NCBI RefSeq assembly: GCF_030586465.1 | Contig: NZ_JAUQYP010000001.1 | Location: forward strand, 2,693,946-2,757,945 | DNA from: Actinotalea lenta | Lineage (GTDB): Bacteria; Actinomycetota; Actinomycetes; Actinomycetales; Cellulomonadaceae | Reading direction: 5' to 3' | Length of the DNA stretch: 64,000 bases | Notes under the pieces: model-generated | Database searches by the model: none | What the model was told of the DNA's origin: nothing | Seen by the model: only the letters and a program-made list of their open reading frames with translations | Translations under genes and position numbers: made by a program | Shown here: in pieces, positions 28,809 to 39,587 of the stretch | Numbering within the stretch: the first letter of the stretch is position 1 | Layout: every line of letters begins with the position of its first letter

Positions 28809-29675
28809 GTGCACCAGGATGACGGCATCACTGCGACCCTGCGGCGCTTCAACCGCACCTACACCCAGCGGATCGGCGCCCTCGAGGAGTCGTTCCTGGG
28901 GACCGGCCGCCCGCTGGGCGTGTCCCGGGTGCTGTACGAGATCGGCCTGCACGGCGCCGGGGTTGGCGTGCTGCGGGACCGCCTGGACCTCGACTCCGGC
29001 TACCTCAGCCGGGTGCTCTCGCGACTCGAGCAGGACGGGCTCGTGCGGCTACGGCCGGACCCCGGCGACGGCCGTCGGCGCCTGGCGGAGCTCACCCGGA
29101 GCGGCCGGCAGGCGTGGCACGAGCTCGAGTCCCGCTCCGAGGACCTCGCGACGCGCCTGGTCGATCCCCTCAGCCCGCGGCAACGCGAGCGCCTGGCCGA
29201 CGCCCTGGCCACCGCGGACCTGCTGGTCAGGGCAGCGACGGTGGCGCTGCGCGAGGTGCCCGACTCCGACCCCGCGGTGCGCGACGCAGCCGGGCGCTAC
29301 GTCGCGGAGCTCGCCCGGAGGTTCCCGCGGGGCTTCGCGCTCGACGCGCTCGACACCGGCCGGTATGTGCTGGCCACGTCCGACGGCGAACCCGTGGCCC
29401 TGGGGGGGCTCCGCGAGCTCGCCGACCCGGGCACCGCCGAGATCAAGCGCATGTGGGTGCACCCCGCCTGGCGCGGTGCCGGGCTGGGGTCCCGCATGCT
29501 GCGGCACCTGGAGACCATGGCGGCCGCGGCGGGTCACGACCGCGTCGTGCTCGACACCAACGGCACGCTGGTCGAGGCGATCGCGATGTATGAGCGGGCC
29601 GGCTACCACCGGGTCGAGCGCTACAACGACAACCCGTACGCCGAGCTCTTCTTCGCCAAGACCCTGCACTCCTGA
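28809..29675 (+). CDS. MarR-GNAT fusion (regulator with acetyltransferase domain)
   Basis: This 288-residue protein joins a MarR winged-helix domain (about 1-145: GVLRDRLDLDSGYLSRVLSRLEQDGLV, then DPGDGRRRLAELT) to a GNAT N-acetyltransferase domain (about 150-288: IKRMWVHPAWRGAGLGSRML acetyl-CoA loop, then ALDTNG-like strand and AIAMYERAGYHRV). Such fusions are known but their ligands and acetyl acceptors are mostly undefined. A 20-base perfect palindrome overlaps its promoter. No Shine-Dalgarno precedes the GTG, consistent with a leaderless message. Confidence 0.9.
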   Translation: MHQDDGITATLRRFNRTYTQRIGALEESFLGTGRPLGVSRVLYEIGLHGAGVGVLRDRLDLDSGYLSRVLSRLEQDGLVRLRPDPGDGRRRLAELTRSGRQAWHELESRSEDLATRLVDPLSPRQRERLADALATADLLVRAATVALREVPDSDPAVRDAAGRYVAELARRFPRGFALDALDTGRYVLATSDGEPVALGGLRELADPGTAEIKRMWVHPAWRGAGLGSRMLRHLETMAAAAGHDRVVLDTNGTLVEAIAMYERAGYHRVERYNDNPYAELFFAKTLHS

Positions 29676-29835
29676 CCTCACCCCCGCCGAGCGGTGTGCT
29701 CCCGGCCGAGTGGCGCACCTGCAGGCACCGCTCTCGACGGGATGTGCGCCGGTCGCGGGCGCGCGCCCGGCGCGCCACAGCGAAGGGGGGTCCGGGTCGG
29801 GGGATCATGCCGGGGAGCTGCGGGAGGAGACGGCG

Positions 29836-30678
29836 ATGGACAGGTACGGACGCGACGTGCTCGCGGGCCCGCGGACGCCCGCGAGGCCGACGTCGCGACC
29901 GGTGCCCGCGGAACGCGACCTGGTGGTCGAGGAGGTCACCACCGGCTGGGTCGGCGCGGTGGTTCGCGTGGAGCGGTCCGGCGGCATGCGTGTGGTCGTG
30001 CTCGAGGACCGCAAGGGCCGGACGCGGACCTTTCCGCTGGGGCCGGGCTTCTGGGTCGACGGGGAACCGGTCGAGCTCGTCCCGCCCGTGGCAGCGCCCG
30101 CGCCGGCCGTCCCGACCCGGACCGCGTCCGGGTCCCGCGCCGTGCCGCACGCCACCGCGCGGGTGGCACGCGACAGCCGGATCTGGGTCGAGGGCCGGCA
30201 CGACGCCGAGCTCGTCGAGCAGGTGTGGGGCGAGGACCTCCGCCTCGAGGGCGTCGTGGTCGAGATGCTGAACGGCGTGGACGACCTGGCCGCCGAGGTC
30301 GCACGCTTCGCGCCGAGTGCGGGACGCCGCCTTGGCGTGCTCGTGGACCACCTGGTACCCGGCAGCAAGGAGTCCCGGATCGCCGAGGCCGCGGTCCGTG
30401 GCGCGCCGGCCGGGACGGTGCTGGTGCTGGGTCACCCATACGTCGACGTCTGGCAGGCCGTGAAGCCGGAGCGCCTCGGGCTCGGCCGGTGGCCCGACAT
30501 CCCCCGTGGCACACCGTGGAAGGAGGGCATCCTCGCGGCGCTCGGCTGGCCGCACGCCGACCAGGCCGACGTGGCGACGGGCTGGCGCCGCATCCGCGGC
30601 GCCGTACGCGACTACCGTGACCTGGAGCCGAGCCTGCTCGGCCGGATGGAGGAGCTCATCGACTTCGTCACGAGCTGA
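29836..30678 (+). CDS. DUF3097 family protein
   Basis: A 280-residue actinobacterial protein of the DUF3097 family. Recognisable stretches are MDRYGRDVLAGP, RIWVEGRHDAELVEQVWGEDLR, VEMLNGVDDL, LGVLVDHLVPGSKESRIA and VDVWQAVKPERLGLGRWPDIPRG-type sequence. The WVEGRHDAEL / LVDHLVPGSKE pattern resembles a TOPRIM-like acidic arrangement, but that is inference and the function is unknown. ATG 29836 follows GGGAGGAGA. A strong hairpin lies 38 bases after its stop. Confidence 0.88.
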   Translation: MDRYGRDVLAGPRTPARPTSRPVPAERDLVVEEVTTGWVGAVVRVERSGGMRVVVLEDRKGRTRTFPLGPGFWVDGEPVELVPPVAAPAPAVPTRTASGSRAVPHATARVARDSRIWVEGRHDAELVEQVWGEDLRLEGVVVEMLNGVDDLAAEVARFAPSAGRRLGVLVDHLVPGSKESRIAEAAVRGAPAGTVLVLGHPYVDVWQAVKPERLGLGRWPDIPRGTPWKEGILAALGWPHADQADVATGWRRIRGAVRDYRDLEPSLLGRMEELIDFVTS

Positions 30679-30716
30679 GCCGACGCAGCCAGCGTCGAGC
30701 ACGTACCGGACGACGA

Positions 30717-30746
30717 GGGGCCCGGGAGCGGACGCTCCCGGGCCCC
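30717..30746. terminator. Intrinsic-type hairpin, bidirectional
   Basis: A perfect 14-bp stem (GGGGCCCGGGAGCG / CGCTCCCGGGCCCC) with a 2-base centre sits between the convergent DUF3097 and proline-rich membrane protein genes. There is no clear T-run on either side, as is common for actinobacterial hairpins. Confidence 0.75.
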
Positions 30747-30759
30747 CAGCAGAGGACTG

Positions 30760-31701
30760 TCAGGCCGCGACGGGCCCGTTCACCAACCTGCGGTACAGGA
30801 AGGTGGTCGCCAGGACGGCGAGCGGGACGGCCACGAAGTCACCGAGGCCGAGCAGCAGGCCACCGACGAAGACCGCGACGGCCGACACCAGGTACACCAG
30901 GACGACCGGGCCGACGTTCTTGCTCACCAGCGAGAAGCTCGCCTTGATCGCATCCACGGCACCCATCCCCTGGTCCACGGCGAAGAAGATCGCGAACACC
31001 GCGAAGAACCCGACCACGACGCCGCCGAGGCCGCCCAGGAAGAACGTCACCAGGCTGGCGAGCCAGGTCGCCAGTCCGACGAGCAGCGCGGTCACGATCA
31101 CGCGGCCGAGGTTGGGGTAGGTGTAGAAGGTACCCACGGAGATCCGCTCCCCGTTGGCCACCCGCAGCGAGGCGTTGACCATGCCAGCGGCGGCCAGCAT
31201 GGCCACGACCATCCCGAGGATCCCGACCAGGGCGAGCGAGCCGAAGCCGACGCCCAGGAGCCCGCCACCACGCAGGTTGCCGTTCGCGTCGATCGTCATG
31301 GTGCTGGCGCCCGCAGCCATGATCAGGTACGGGATGCCGGCGAGGACGAAGCCGAGCACGGCGTAGCCCAGCATCCCGAGGATGTACGGGCCGACGTTCT
31401 GGGTGAACTTGTTCCAGCCCCAGCCGAACGCGTCACCCACACCCACCTGCGAGCCGGGCGCACCGTACCCGGGCGGTGGCGCCTGGTACCCGGGCGGAGG
31501 TGCCTGGTACCCGGGCGGAGGTGCCTGGTACCCGGGCGGTGGCGCCTGGTACCCGGGCGGAGGTGCCTGGTAGCCACCGGGAGGCGGGGGTGCCTGGTAG
31601 CCGCCGGGAGGCGGGGGGTTCTGTCCGGGTGGCGGCGGCGGCGCTGCGGGTGGATTCTGGTCGGACGCCGGCGTGGGCTGGGAGCCCGGGTTCTCAGTCA
31701 C
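30760..31701 (-). CDS. Proline-rich multi-pass membrane protein
   Basis: The 313-residue product has a Pro/Gly/Gln/Tyr-rich cytoplasmic N-terminus (about 1-90) with tandem YQAPPPG heptads, followed by a hydrophobic region with about five or six membrane helices (GWGWNKFTQNVGPYILGMLGY onward). The membrane part resembles the glycerophosphodiester phosphodiesterase-type membrane domain / DUF7847-like proteins of Actinobacteria, which have no proven function. GTG 31701 follows GGAGGACGA at good spacing. The 211-base gap upstream of it contains the promoter listed separately. Confidence 0.85.
   Translation of the reverse strand: MTENPGSQPTPASDQNPPAAPPPPPGQNPPPPGGYQAPPPPGGYQAPPPGYQAPPPGYQAPPPGYQAPPPGYQAPPPGYGAPGSQVGVGDAFGWGWNKFTQNVGPYILGMLGYAVLGFVLAGIPYLIMAAGASTMTIDANGNLRGGGLLGVGFGSLALVGILGMVVAMLAAAGMVNASLRVANGERISVGTFYTYPNLGRVIVTALLVGLATWLASLVTFFLGGLGGVVVGFFAVFAIFFAVDQGMGAVDAIKASFSLVSKNVGPVVLVYLVSAVAVFVGGLLLGLGDFVAVPLAVLATTFLYRRLVNGPVAA
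31466..31570. repeat. 21-bp tandem repeat within coding sequence (5 copies)
   Basis: Five consecutive 21-base units beginning TACCCGGGCGG encode the YQAPPPG heptads of the proline-rich membrane protein. Units differ by one or two synonymous changes (GGTGGCGCC versus GGAGGTGCC). Copy number is likely to vary by slippage between strains. Confidence 0.9.
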
Positions 31702-31750
31702 TCGTCCTCCTCGCACGTACGTCGACGGAGTCGCCGACGACTGTGCGCCA

Positions 31751-31779
31751 GCGAATCGATAATGCGGCTCTCGTGTCAA
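31751..31779 (-). promoter_or_regulatory. Candidate promoter of the proline-rich membrane protein
   Basis: A perfect -35 TTGACA (minus strand, 31779-31774) is followed 17 bases later by ATTCGC (31756-31751), a weak -10. The AT-rich TTATCGATT just before it may contribute. The gap carries no other recognisable element. Confidence 0.4.
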
Positions 31780-31912
31780 GGGTCCACGCGGTCCGATCAC
31801 GGCCCGAGAGGTCCACCTTCACCCGCGTGATCCATGGCCGTCACGGTCTTCGACGCCCCGGCCGAGGACCTCGAGCACCGCTGCCGGAGCGCTGCTCGCC
31901 CATTGACCCGGC

Positions 31913-33145
31913 TCAGGCCGTGAGCGCCCGCACCACGGCGTCAGCGAGCAGCCTGCCTCGACGGGTCAGCACCACCCGCCCCCGCACCGCTGCCGCACCA
32001 TCCACCAGTCCGTCCGCGACCAGCCCCGCCACTGCGGTCCGGCCACCGGGGGCCAGGCTCTGCACCGCGAGCCCCTCGGCCACCCGCACGCCGAGCAGGG
32101 TCCGTTCCAACGCCACCGACGCCGCGTCCAGGAGCTCGCGGCCGGCCGCCGGGGTGCGGTGCCTCGCTAGCCGCTCCGCGTAGGGGCGCGGATGCTTGAC
32201 GTTCCACCACCGCACCGAGGCTTGCGGGGTACCGACGTGCGAGTGCGCACCGGGCCCCACACCCCACCAGTCGGAACCGCGCCAGTAGGCCTCGTTGTGG
32301 CGGCACGCGGCGCCGGGCCGAGCCCAGTTGCTCACCTCGTACCACGCGAGGCCGGCGGCCGACGCGAGCTCGTCGACGAGCTCGTACTTGGTCGCCTGGT
32401 CGTCGGGATCCGGCGCGGGCAGCAGCCCCCGGCGCACCTGGCCCGCCATCCTGGTGCCGTCCTCGACCACCAGGGCATACGCCGACAGGTGGTCCACACC
32501 CGTCTCCAGGGCCGCCTCGACCGAGCGCCGCCAGTCCTCGACGGTCTCGCCCGGAGTGCCGTAGATGAGGTCCAGCGACACCGCGAGCCCTGCCCGACGC
32601 GCCCACGCCACGACCTGCGGCACGCGGTCCGGGTCGTGCGTGCGGTCCAGCGTCGCCAGCACGTGGCGGACAGCGGACTGCATGCCGAAGGACACCCGCG
32701 TGAAGCCCGCCTCGGCCAGCCGCTCGAGCGCCGCCTCGTCCACGGAGTCCGGGTTGGCCTCGGTCGTGACCTCGGCGTCAGGATCCAGGCCGAGCTCGTC
32801 GCGCGCCGTGGCGAGCATCCGTGCGAGGTCGGACGTCGGCAGCATCGTCGGGGTCCCGCCGCCGACGAAGACCGTGCTGAGCGACCGTGCCCGGCCGACC
32901 GAGCTCAGCGTCCGGGCCGCGAGTGCGATCTCCAGGGAGGCGGTGGTCGCATAGCCGGCCTGGTCGGCTCCCCCGCCCAGCTCCGCGGCGGTGTACGTCG
33001 TGAAGTCGCAGTACCCGCACCGCACGCGGCAGAAGGGCACGTGCAGGTACAGCCCCAGGCCCGGTGCGGCCGGCGGCACGTCGGCGAGCCAGCCGGGCAG
33101 CGAGCCGTCGTCCGGCACGGCCTCACCCACGGGAAGAGCCGGCAC
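31913..33145 (-). CDS. hemW: Radical SAM haem chaperone HemW
   Basis: A 410-residue HemN-like radical SAM protein. The [4Fe-4S] motif CxxxCxxC is CRVRCGYC at residues 39-46, followed by VFVGGGTPTML, SFGMQS and LIYGTPGET; the C-terminal HemN domain (NWARPGAACRHNEAYWRGSDWWGVGPGAHS) is present. The short N-terminus and the YCDF motif point to HemW, which inserts haem into respiratory proteins, rather than coproporphyrinogen dehydrogenase. The GTG start overlaps the MOSC stop by one base (TAGTG), as part of lepA-MOSC-hemW. Confidence 0.92.
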   Translation of the reverse strand: MPALPVGEAVPDDGSLPGWLADVPPAAPGLGLYLHVPFCRVRCGYCDFTTYTAAELGGGADQAGYATTASLEIALAARTLSSVGRARSLSTVFVGGGTPTMLPTSDLARMLATARDELGLDPDAEVTTEANPDSVDEAALERLAEAGFTRVSFGMQSAVRHVLATLDRTHDPDRVPQVVAWARRAGLAVSLDLIYGTPGETVEDWRRSVEAALETGVDHLSAYALVVEDGTRMAGQVRRGLLPAPDPDDQATKYELVDELASAAGLAWYEVSNWARPGAACRHNEAYWRGSDWWGVGPGAHSHVGTPQASVRWWNVKHPRPYAERLARHRTPAAGRELLDAASVALERTLLGVRVAEGLAVQSLAPGGRTAVAGLVADGLVDGAAAVRGRVVLTRRGRLLADAVVRALTA

Positions 33146-33806
33146 TACCGGTCGCTCCCGGAGGGCTCGGGCGCCCTGCCCGCCGCGGTCTCGAGCCCGG
33201 CGCGCAGGTAGTCGGCCGGCTCCCACTCGCCGGAGCGTGCATGGACGAGGACCGCGCGGGCGTCCTCGGGATGCTCGGCCCCGAACCACCGCGCCACGCT
33301 CACGCCGTGCGTCGGACGGTCCAGCACGGTCACCTGGTCCCCCGCCCGGACCTCTCCCCCGCGCACGACGCGCAGGTACACCCCGGGCCTGCCACGCTCG
33401 GTGTACCGCCGGACCCAGCCGTCCTGGCCGAGCCACCGCCCGAACGTGGCGCACGGGCTTCTGGGGCCGGTCACCTCCACCTCGATATCGCCGATCCGCC
33501 ATCGTTCGCCGAGGAGCGCGTCGTCGACGGGCAGGCCGGCCACCCGCAGGTTCTCGCCGAACGCACCCGGCGCAAGCTCGGCACCCAGCTGCGCGCTCCA
33601 CCACGCGATCTCCGCCGCGTCCACGGCGTACAGCGCCTTGTCCTCGCCTCCGTGGTGCTTGCGGTCCGCCTGCACGTCACCGCGCAGCCCGAACCGGCCG
33701 ACACGCACAGGCCCGTCCACGGGTCGCTTGTCGATCGCGGTGACGCCGGCGGTCCCGGCGTCGGGGTGGAGCGCACCGACGACGCACACCGCGGCGACGA
33801 CGGCGC

Positions 33807-33810
<4 letters not shown>
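33145..33810 (-). CDS. MOSC domain-containing protein
   Basis: A 221-residue MOSC (molybdenum cofactor sulfurase C-terminal) protein of the YiiM type. The family Cys is in [24 protein letters not shown] and [17 protein letters not shown] are also typical. MOSC proteins bind a sulphur or molybdenum-cofactor-related group; YiiM-like members reduce N-hydroxylated bases. The function here is inferred only at family level. The GTG overlaps the lepA stop by 4 bases and its stop touches the hemW start. Confidence 0.9.
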
Positions 33811-35690
<1,880 letters not shown>

Positions 35691-35804
35691 CGCACTCCTG
35701 GTCAGGGTCGAGGTGGTGGGCCTGCGATGCAGGTCTGGCGACACTCATCGTCCCACGACGACTGCCGAACAGCCGCACGGGCACCCGTGCGCGATCATGG
35801 CGCC

Positions 35805-36491
35805 GTGACCCTGGACCACCTCGCGGCGCTCGCCGACACCCAGCGCCGGTTCGCCGCGACGCTGGCGACCACCGACCCGGAGGCACCGGTGACCTCGTGC
35901 GGGGCGTGGCGGGTCGCCGACCTCGCGCTGCACCTCGGCGGCGTGCACTGGTGGGCGGCGGCCATGGCGCTGGGCGTGGACCTGGATCCGCACGAGCCCG
36001 CACGGCCGCGGGACGCGGCGAGCCTGACCGCCTTCTACACGTGGGCGGCCGGGCACCTCGTCGACACCCTGGCCGAGGTCGGCGACACGCCCGCGTTGAC
36101 CCTGGTCGGTCGCGGGCCGGCGACGTTCTGGCGCCGGCGCCAGCTGCACGAGACGCTCATCCACCTCTGGGACCTGCAGGAGGCGGCCGGCGCCGGTCAC
36201 GACGCGCTCCCCGACGAGGTGTGGGCGGACGCCGTGGCGGAGGTGGCGGACACCCTGGCACCGCGCCAGGTCCGGATCGGCCGCGCCCCGACGTTCCCGC
36301 ACGCGATCGATCTCGCGTGTGCGCAGGGCGCGTGGCGGCTCGGTCCCGGCGGACCTGCGGCCGCCACGGTGCGGGCCACCGCCCGGGACCTGGCGCTGGT
36401 CCTGTGGCACCGCGTCGACGCCGTCACCCTGACGGTGACCGGCGACCGCACCGCGGCCCACCGCACACTCGCCCTACCCCTGACGCCGTGA
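35805..36491 (+). CDS. Maleylpyruvate isomerase-family (mycothiol-dependent type) protein
   Basis: A 228-residue DinB-like four-helix-bundle protein of the MDMPI family. The N-terminal half holds SCGAWRVADLALHLGGVHWW with a potential metal His; the second region RRQLHETLIHLWDLQEAAG supplies two more, the usual H-x3-H zinc layout. Members use mycothiol, the actinobacterial thiol, as cofactor; the substrate is unknown. The C-terminal part is the small MDMPI C-domain. The GTG start has no Shine-Dalgarno. Its TGA lies inside the first unit of a 19-base tandem repeat. Confidence 0.85.
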   Translation: MTLDHLAALADTQRRFAATLATTDPEAPVTSCGAWRVADLALHLGGVHWWAAAMALGVDLDPHEPARPRDAASLTAFYTWAAGHLVDTLAEVGDTPALTLVGRGPATFWRRRQLHETLIHLWDLQEAAGAGHDALPDEVWADAVAEVADTLAPRQVRIGRAPTFPHAIDLACAQGAWRLGPGGPAAATVRATARDLALVLWHRVDAVTLTVTGDRTAAHRTLALPLTP

Positions 36492-36545
36492 TCGCGGCGC
36501 TCCGGCCAGATCGCGGCACCCCGGCCAGATCGCGGCGCCCCGCAC
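36489..36545. repeat. 19-bp intergenic tandem repeat (3 copies)
   Basis: Three 19-base units built on GATCGCGGC-N-CCCCGGCC start at 36489, 36508 and 36527. The first unit begins with the stop codon of the preceding gene. A related GATCGCCGCCGCG follows at about 36558. The rest of the 171-base gap to the alcohol dehydrogenase shows no clear promoter. Confidence 0.75.
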
Positions 36546-36662
36546 GCCGCGGTCTGTGATCGCCGCCGCGTTCCGTCGTGGCGCCGGGGCCGCCACGCCG
36601 AGTGGGGGCACCGGGGTGGCAGGATCGGGACGACCCACGAATCGATCCGACCGAGGAGCACC

Positions 36663-37664
36663 ATGCGCGTCGCGCGCCTGCACGCCGCCCGAGACCTCCG
36701 GCTGTCCGTCGAGCCCGATGCCGTCGCGGGCGACGGCGAGAGCCTGATCCGCGTCGGCGCCGTCGGCATCTGCGGTTCCGACCTGCACTGGTGGACCGAG
36801 GGCAGCGTCGGTGAGACCGCCCTGGCCGACCCGGTGGTCCCGGGGCATGAGATGGCCGGCCACGTCGTCGGCGGCCCGTGGGACGGCCAGCTCGTCGCGA
36901 TCGATCCGGCGATCCCGTGCGGACGGTGCCCACGGTGCCTGGAGGGCGACCCGAACCTGTGCCCCGAGGTGCGGTTCGCGGGCCACGGCGGCACCGACGG
37001 CCCGCTGCGCGAGCTGATGGCCTGGCCGACGTCCCGGCTGCACCCGCTGCCGTCGTCGATGGATCCCGTGGACGGCGCCGTCCTCGAACCGCTCGGGGTG
37101 GCGCTGCACGCCGTGGACCTGGCACACGTGCGTCTCGGCATGACCGCAGCCGTCGTCGGCCTCGGACCGATCGGGCTGCTCGCGGTCCAGCTGCTGCGCG
37201 CTGCGGGCGCCGTGCGCGTGGTGGGCGTCGAGCCGCTACCCCACCGCCGCGAGGCGGCGCTCGCCGCCGGCGCCGACGACGCCGTGCCACCGCAGGACGC
37301 CGAGGCGCTCGGCGCGTCCCTGGGCGACGGCGCGGACGTCGTGCTGGAGATCGCCGGCAACGACGACGCGATCGCGACCGCCGTGGCGCTGGCCAGGCCT
37401 GGAGCACGTGTACTGCTCGCCGGCATCCCGAGCACCCCGGACAGCGCCTACCCGGCTGCCGTGGCGCGCCGCAAGGGCCTGAGCCTGCTCCTCGTGCGCC
37501 GCATGAAGGACGTCTACCCGCGCACGATCGCGCTGGTGCAGTCCGGGCTCGTGGACCTGGGCGACGTGGTGACCCACCGGTTCGGGCTCTCGGAGGCGGC
37601 CACGGGGTTCGACCGGGCCGCCGAGCGCGCCGGGCTCAAGACCGTGATCCTGCCCCAGTCCTGA
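36663..37664 (+). CDS. Zinc-dependent alcohol/polyol dehydrogenase (MDR family)
   Basis: A 333-residue medium-chain dehydrogenase resembling L-idonate 5-dehydrogenase and sorbitol dehydrogenases. Catalytic zinc ligands are in GICGSDLHWW and PGHEMAGHV; the structural zinc loop is CGRCPRCLEGDPNLC. The Rossmann NAD(P) motif GLGPIGLLAVQLL follows at about residue 165. The substrate is probably a sugar alcohol or aldonate, which is inference from closest resemblance. ATG 36663 is preceded by GAGGAG. It is monocistronic between two repeat-containing or regulatory gaps. Confidence 0.9.
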   Translation: MRVARLHAARDLRLSVEPDAVAGDGESLIRVGAVGICGSDLHWWTEGSVGETALADPVVPGHEMAGHVVGGPWDGQLVAIDPAIPCGRCPRCLEGDPNLCPEVRFAGHGGTDGPLRELMAWPTSRLHPLPSSMDPVDGAVLEPLGVALHAVDLAHVRLGMTAAVVGLGPIGLLAVQLLRAAGAVRVVGVEPLPHRREAALAAGADDAVPPQDAEALGASLGDGADVVLEIAGNDDAIATAVALARPGARVLLAGIPSTPDSAYPAAVARRKGLSLLLVRRMKDVYPRTIALVQSGLVDLGDVVTHRFGLSEAATGFDRAAERAGLKTVILPQS

Positions 37665-37699
37665 GCGCCGACCGGCCCGCGGCGCCCCGCTGTGGGCTC

Positions 37700-37727
37700 G
37701 CTGACGGCGCCGAGCGGCTGATACCCT
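37700..37727 (+). promoter_or_regulatory. Candidate rpsT promoter
   Basis: GCTGAC (37700-37705) and TACCCT (37722-37727) are spaced 16 bases in the 202-base gap before rpsT. This would give a 5' leader of about 130 bases, long enough to hold regulatory structure, though none was recognised. Confidence 0.4.
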
Positions 37728-37866
37728 AGGCGACCGCGTGTCCGCCCAGGTCGGCGGGCACAGGTCCGGATCCTCTCCGCGGGTGTCCCCACGCCCCAGT
37801 CCCGGGTTCGGGCACGTCCTCTACGACCTGTCAGATCGCTCCGGCGAACACACAAGAGAGTCAAAC

Positions 37867-38127
37867 GTGGCCAACATCAAGTCCCAGATCAAGCGGATCC
37901 GCACCAACGAGGCAGCCCGGCTGCGCAACAAGGCGGTGCGCTCCGAGCTCAAGACGCACGTCCGTCGGGTGCGCGACGCCGTCGCGGCCGGCGACAAGGA
38001 CGCCGCCGCCACGGCGCTGCGCACCGCCTCCACGAAGCTCGACAAGGCGGTCAGCAAGGGCGTGATCCACGCCAACCAGGCTGCCAACCGCAAGTCGTCG
38101 CTCGCGAAGCAGGTCGCCGGGCTCTGA
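37867..38127 (+). CDS. rpsT: 30S ribosomal protein S20
   Basis: A basic 86-residue protein, [28 protein letters not shown]-type N-terminus through [20 protein letters not shown], that binds 16S rRNA helices early in 30S assembly. The start is GTG, preceded by AAGAGAG. A perfect 15-bp terminator hairpin begins 28 bases after the stop. It is located between lepA and holA, as in most Actinobacteria, but on the strand opposite to both. Confidence 0.97.
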   Translation: MANIKSQIKRIRTNEAARLRNKAVRSELKTHVRRVRDAVAAGDKDAAATALRTASTKLDKAVSKGVIHANQAANRKSSLAKQVAGL

Positions 38128-38154
38128 GCCGGTCGGCACACAGCAGACCACACG

Positions 38155-38187
38155 ACGAGGGTGCCTCCCGATGGGAGGCACCCTCGT
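38155..38187 (+). terminator. rpsT terminator
   Basis: Perfect 15-bp stem ACGAGGGTGCCTCCC / GGGAGGCACCCTCGT with a 3-base loop, followed by TTGC on the plus strand. It separates rpsT from the convergent XRE-TPR regulator gene. Confidence 0.85.
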
Positions 38188-38240
38188 TGCATCGCGTCGC
38201 CCCGACTCCCCCTGCCGGCCGGGAGGGACGTATCTCGACC

Positions 38241-39587
38241 TCAGGACTCGCCGAGCTCCCCGAAGCCGACGGCGAGCGGGAGGCGAGTGGTCATCGAGAA
38301 GGTCGTCGGGCGGATGCCCGCTTCGTCGAGGGCGGTGGCGTAGGCCCCCGACGCGCCGGCCGGGTCGCCGAGGGCCACCAGCCGGTCACCCAACGACCGC
38401 CACACCGAAGCGGACTGGCGGCCGGCGGACAGCATCGCGAGGCGATCGGCCGACCAGCGGTACTCCACGAGCGCCTCGTCGAGTCGGCCCGTCGCCGCCA
38501 GCGCGTCGCCCAGCACGATGTGCGCGTCGCACGCGTCGAAGTCGCCGCTGTCCCCGATGCGCTCGAGGCTCGCCCGGGTCAGCTCCTCGGCGCGGGCGGC
38601 ATCACCGAGCAGGAGGTGGGCACGGCCGGTCTCGAACATGCACCGTGCAAGCTCCAGCTCGGTACCGACGTTGACCAACCCCTCGGCGGCCGCCTGGAGC
38701 TGCTCGAGAGCCGCAACGGGCTCGGGCGGGTTGCTCCGCAGCAGCAGCCAGCCGTAGTGCAGCCGCAGACGCGGCACGTCCCGCGTCGGCTCCGCCTCGC
38801 TGAGGTATGCCAGGGCGCGCTCGGTGAGCCGGCGCGCTTCGGCGTACTCACCCCGGCCCTCGGCGACGAGGGACGCATTCCAGTAGACGCTCCCGCGGCC
38901 CCGCCGGGTGCCGTCCCGCTCGGCGAGCTCGATCAAGCCGGAGGCACGGTGCGCGGCGAACAGCAGGTCGCCGCGCTGGTAGTAGGACCACAGGATGGAC
39001 GACGCCAGGCGAAGGTGTTCGTCCGTGGCGGACAGGCCCGCGGCCTCGAGCTCCGCGAGGACCTCCTCGCCCAGCTCGATGCTGTGACTGAGGTCACCGG
39101 CCTCGACGTAGATCGCCACGAGGTAGGCGGCCTGGTTCGCGGCCTGCAGCCACCGCCCCTGCGAGCGCGCCTCGTTCAGGAGGGGCTCGAGCACGGAGAC
39201 GGCCGCGTCCAGGTCCCCGAGCGCCTCGTGAGCCTGGGCGAGCGCGAACCTCGCCTCGACGCGGTGCCGGGGTGCGATCGTCGAGAGGTCGAGCGCGAGC
39301 AGCCGCTCGCGCGCGTCCGCGGCCTCGCCGTTGGCCAGCGCGAGCCTCGCGTAGCCCAGCTCGAGCCGGGCGCGCTCCTCGCTCGGAGCCTTGTCGCCGT
39401 AGCGCAGGTAGTCGGGCGTCGTGCCCAGCCGCTCGGCCAGGACCGTCAGCGCCCGGTCGGTGGGCGTCCGGCGGCCCGCCTCGATCAAGGAGACGTAGGA
39501 AGGCGAGAAGTCGTCCCCGGCGAGCGCCGTCTGGGACAGGCCCGCGCGCACTCGTTCGGCGCGGACGCGATCGGAGAGCTCAGTCAC
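38241..39587 (-). CDS. XRE-family regulator with TPR-like C-terminal region
   Basis: A 448-residue cytoplasmic regulator. Residues 5-58 form an XRE helix-turn-helix (LSQTALAGDDFSPSYVSLIEAGRRTPTDRALTVL-type). The rest (about 70-430) is a run of helical pairs with TPR periodicity, such as ARFALAQAHEALGDLDAAVSVLEPLL and HIVLGDALAATGRLDEALVEYRW. This HTH plus TPR layout is that of peptide-binding regulators (RRNPP group: PlcR, Rgg, NprR). Its GTG start has AAGGTGATG upstream. A gene for a 42-residue exported peptide lies 201 bases upstream on the same strand, with an inverted repeat at its promoter. Peptide control is inference. Confidence 0.85.
   Translation of the reverse strand: MTELSDRVRAERVRAGLSQTALAGDDFSPSYVSLIEAGRRTPTDRALTVLAERLGTTPDYLRYGDKAPSEERARLELGYARLALANGEAADARERLLALDLSTIAPRHRVEARFALAQAHEALGDLDAAVSVLEPLLNEARSQGRWLQAANQAAYLVAIYVEAGDLSHSIELGEEVLAELEAAGLSATDEHLRLASSILWSYYQRGDLLFAAHRASGLIELAERDGTRRGRGSVYWNASLVAEGRGEYAEARRLTERALAYLSEAEPTRDVPRLRLHYGWLLLRSNPPEPVAALEQLQAAAEGLVNVGTELELARCMFETGRAHLLLGDAARAEELTRASLERIGDSGDFDACDAHIVLGDALAATGRLDEALVEYRWSADRLAMLSAGRQSASVWRSLGDRLVALGDPAGASGAYATALDEAGIRPTTFSMTTRLPLAVGFGELGES

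Noticed and set aside
37738-37866. N-terminal extension of ribosomal protein S20
   Set aside because: The upstream in-frame stretch does not look like S20; the GTG at 37867 with AAGAGAG gives the exact family N-terminus.
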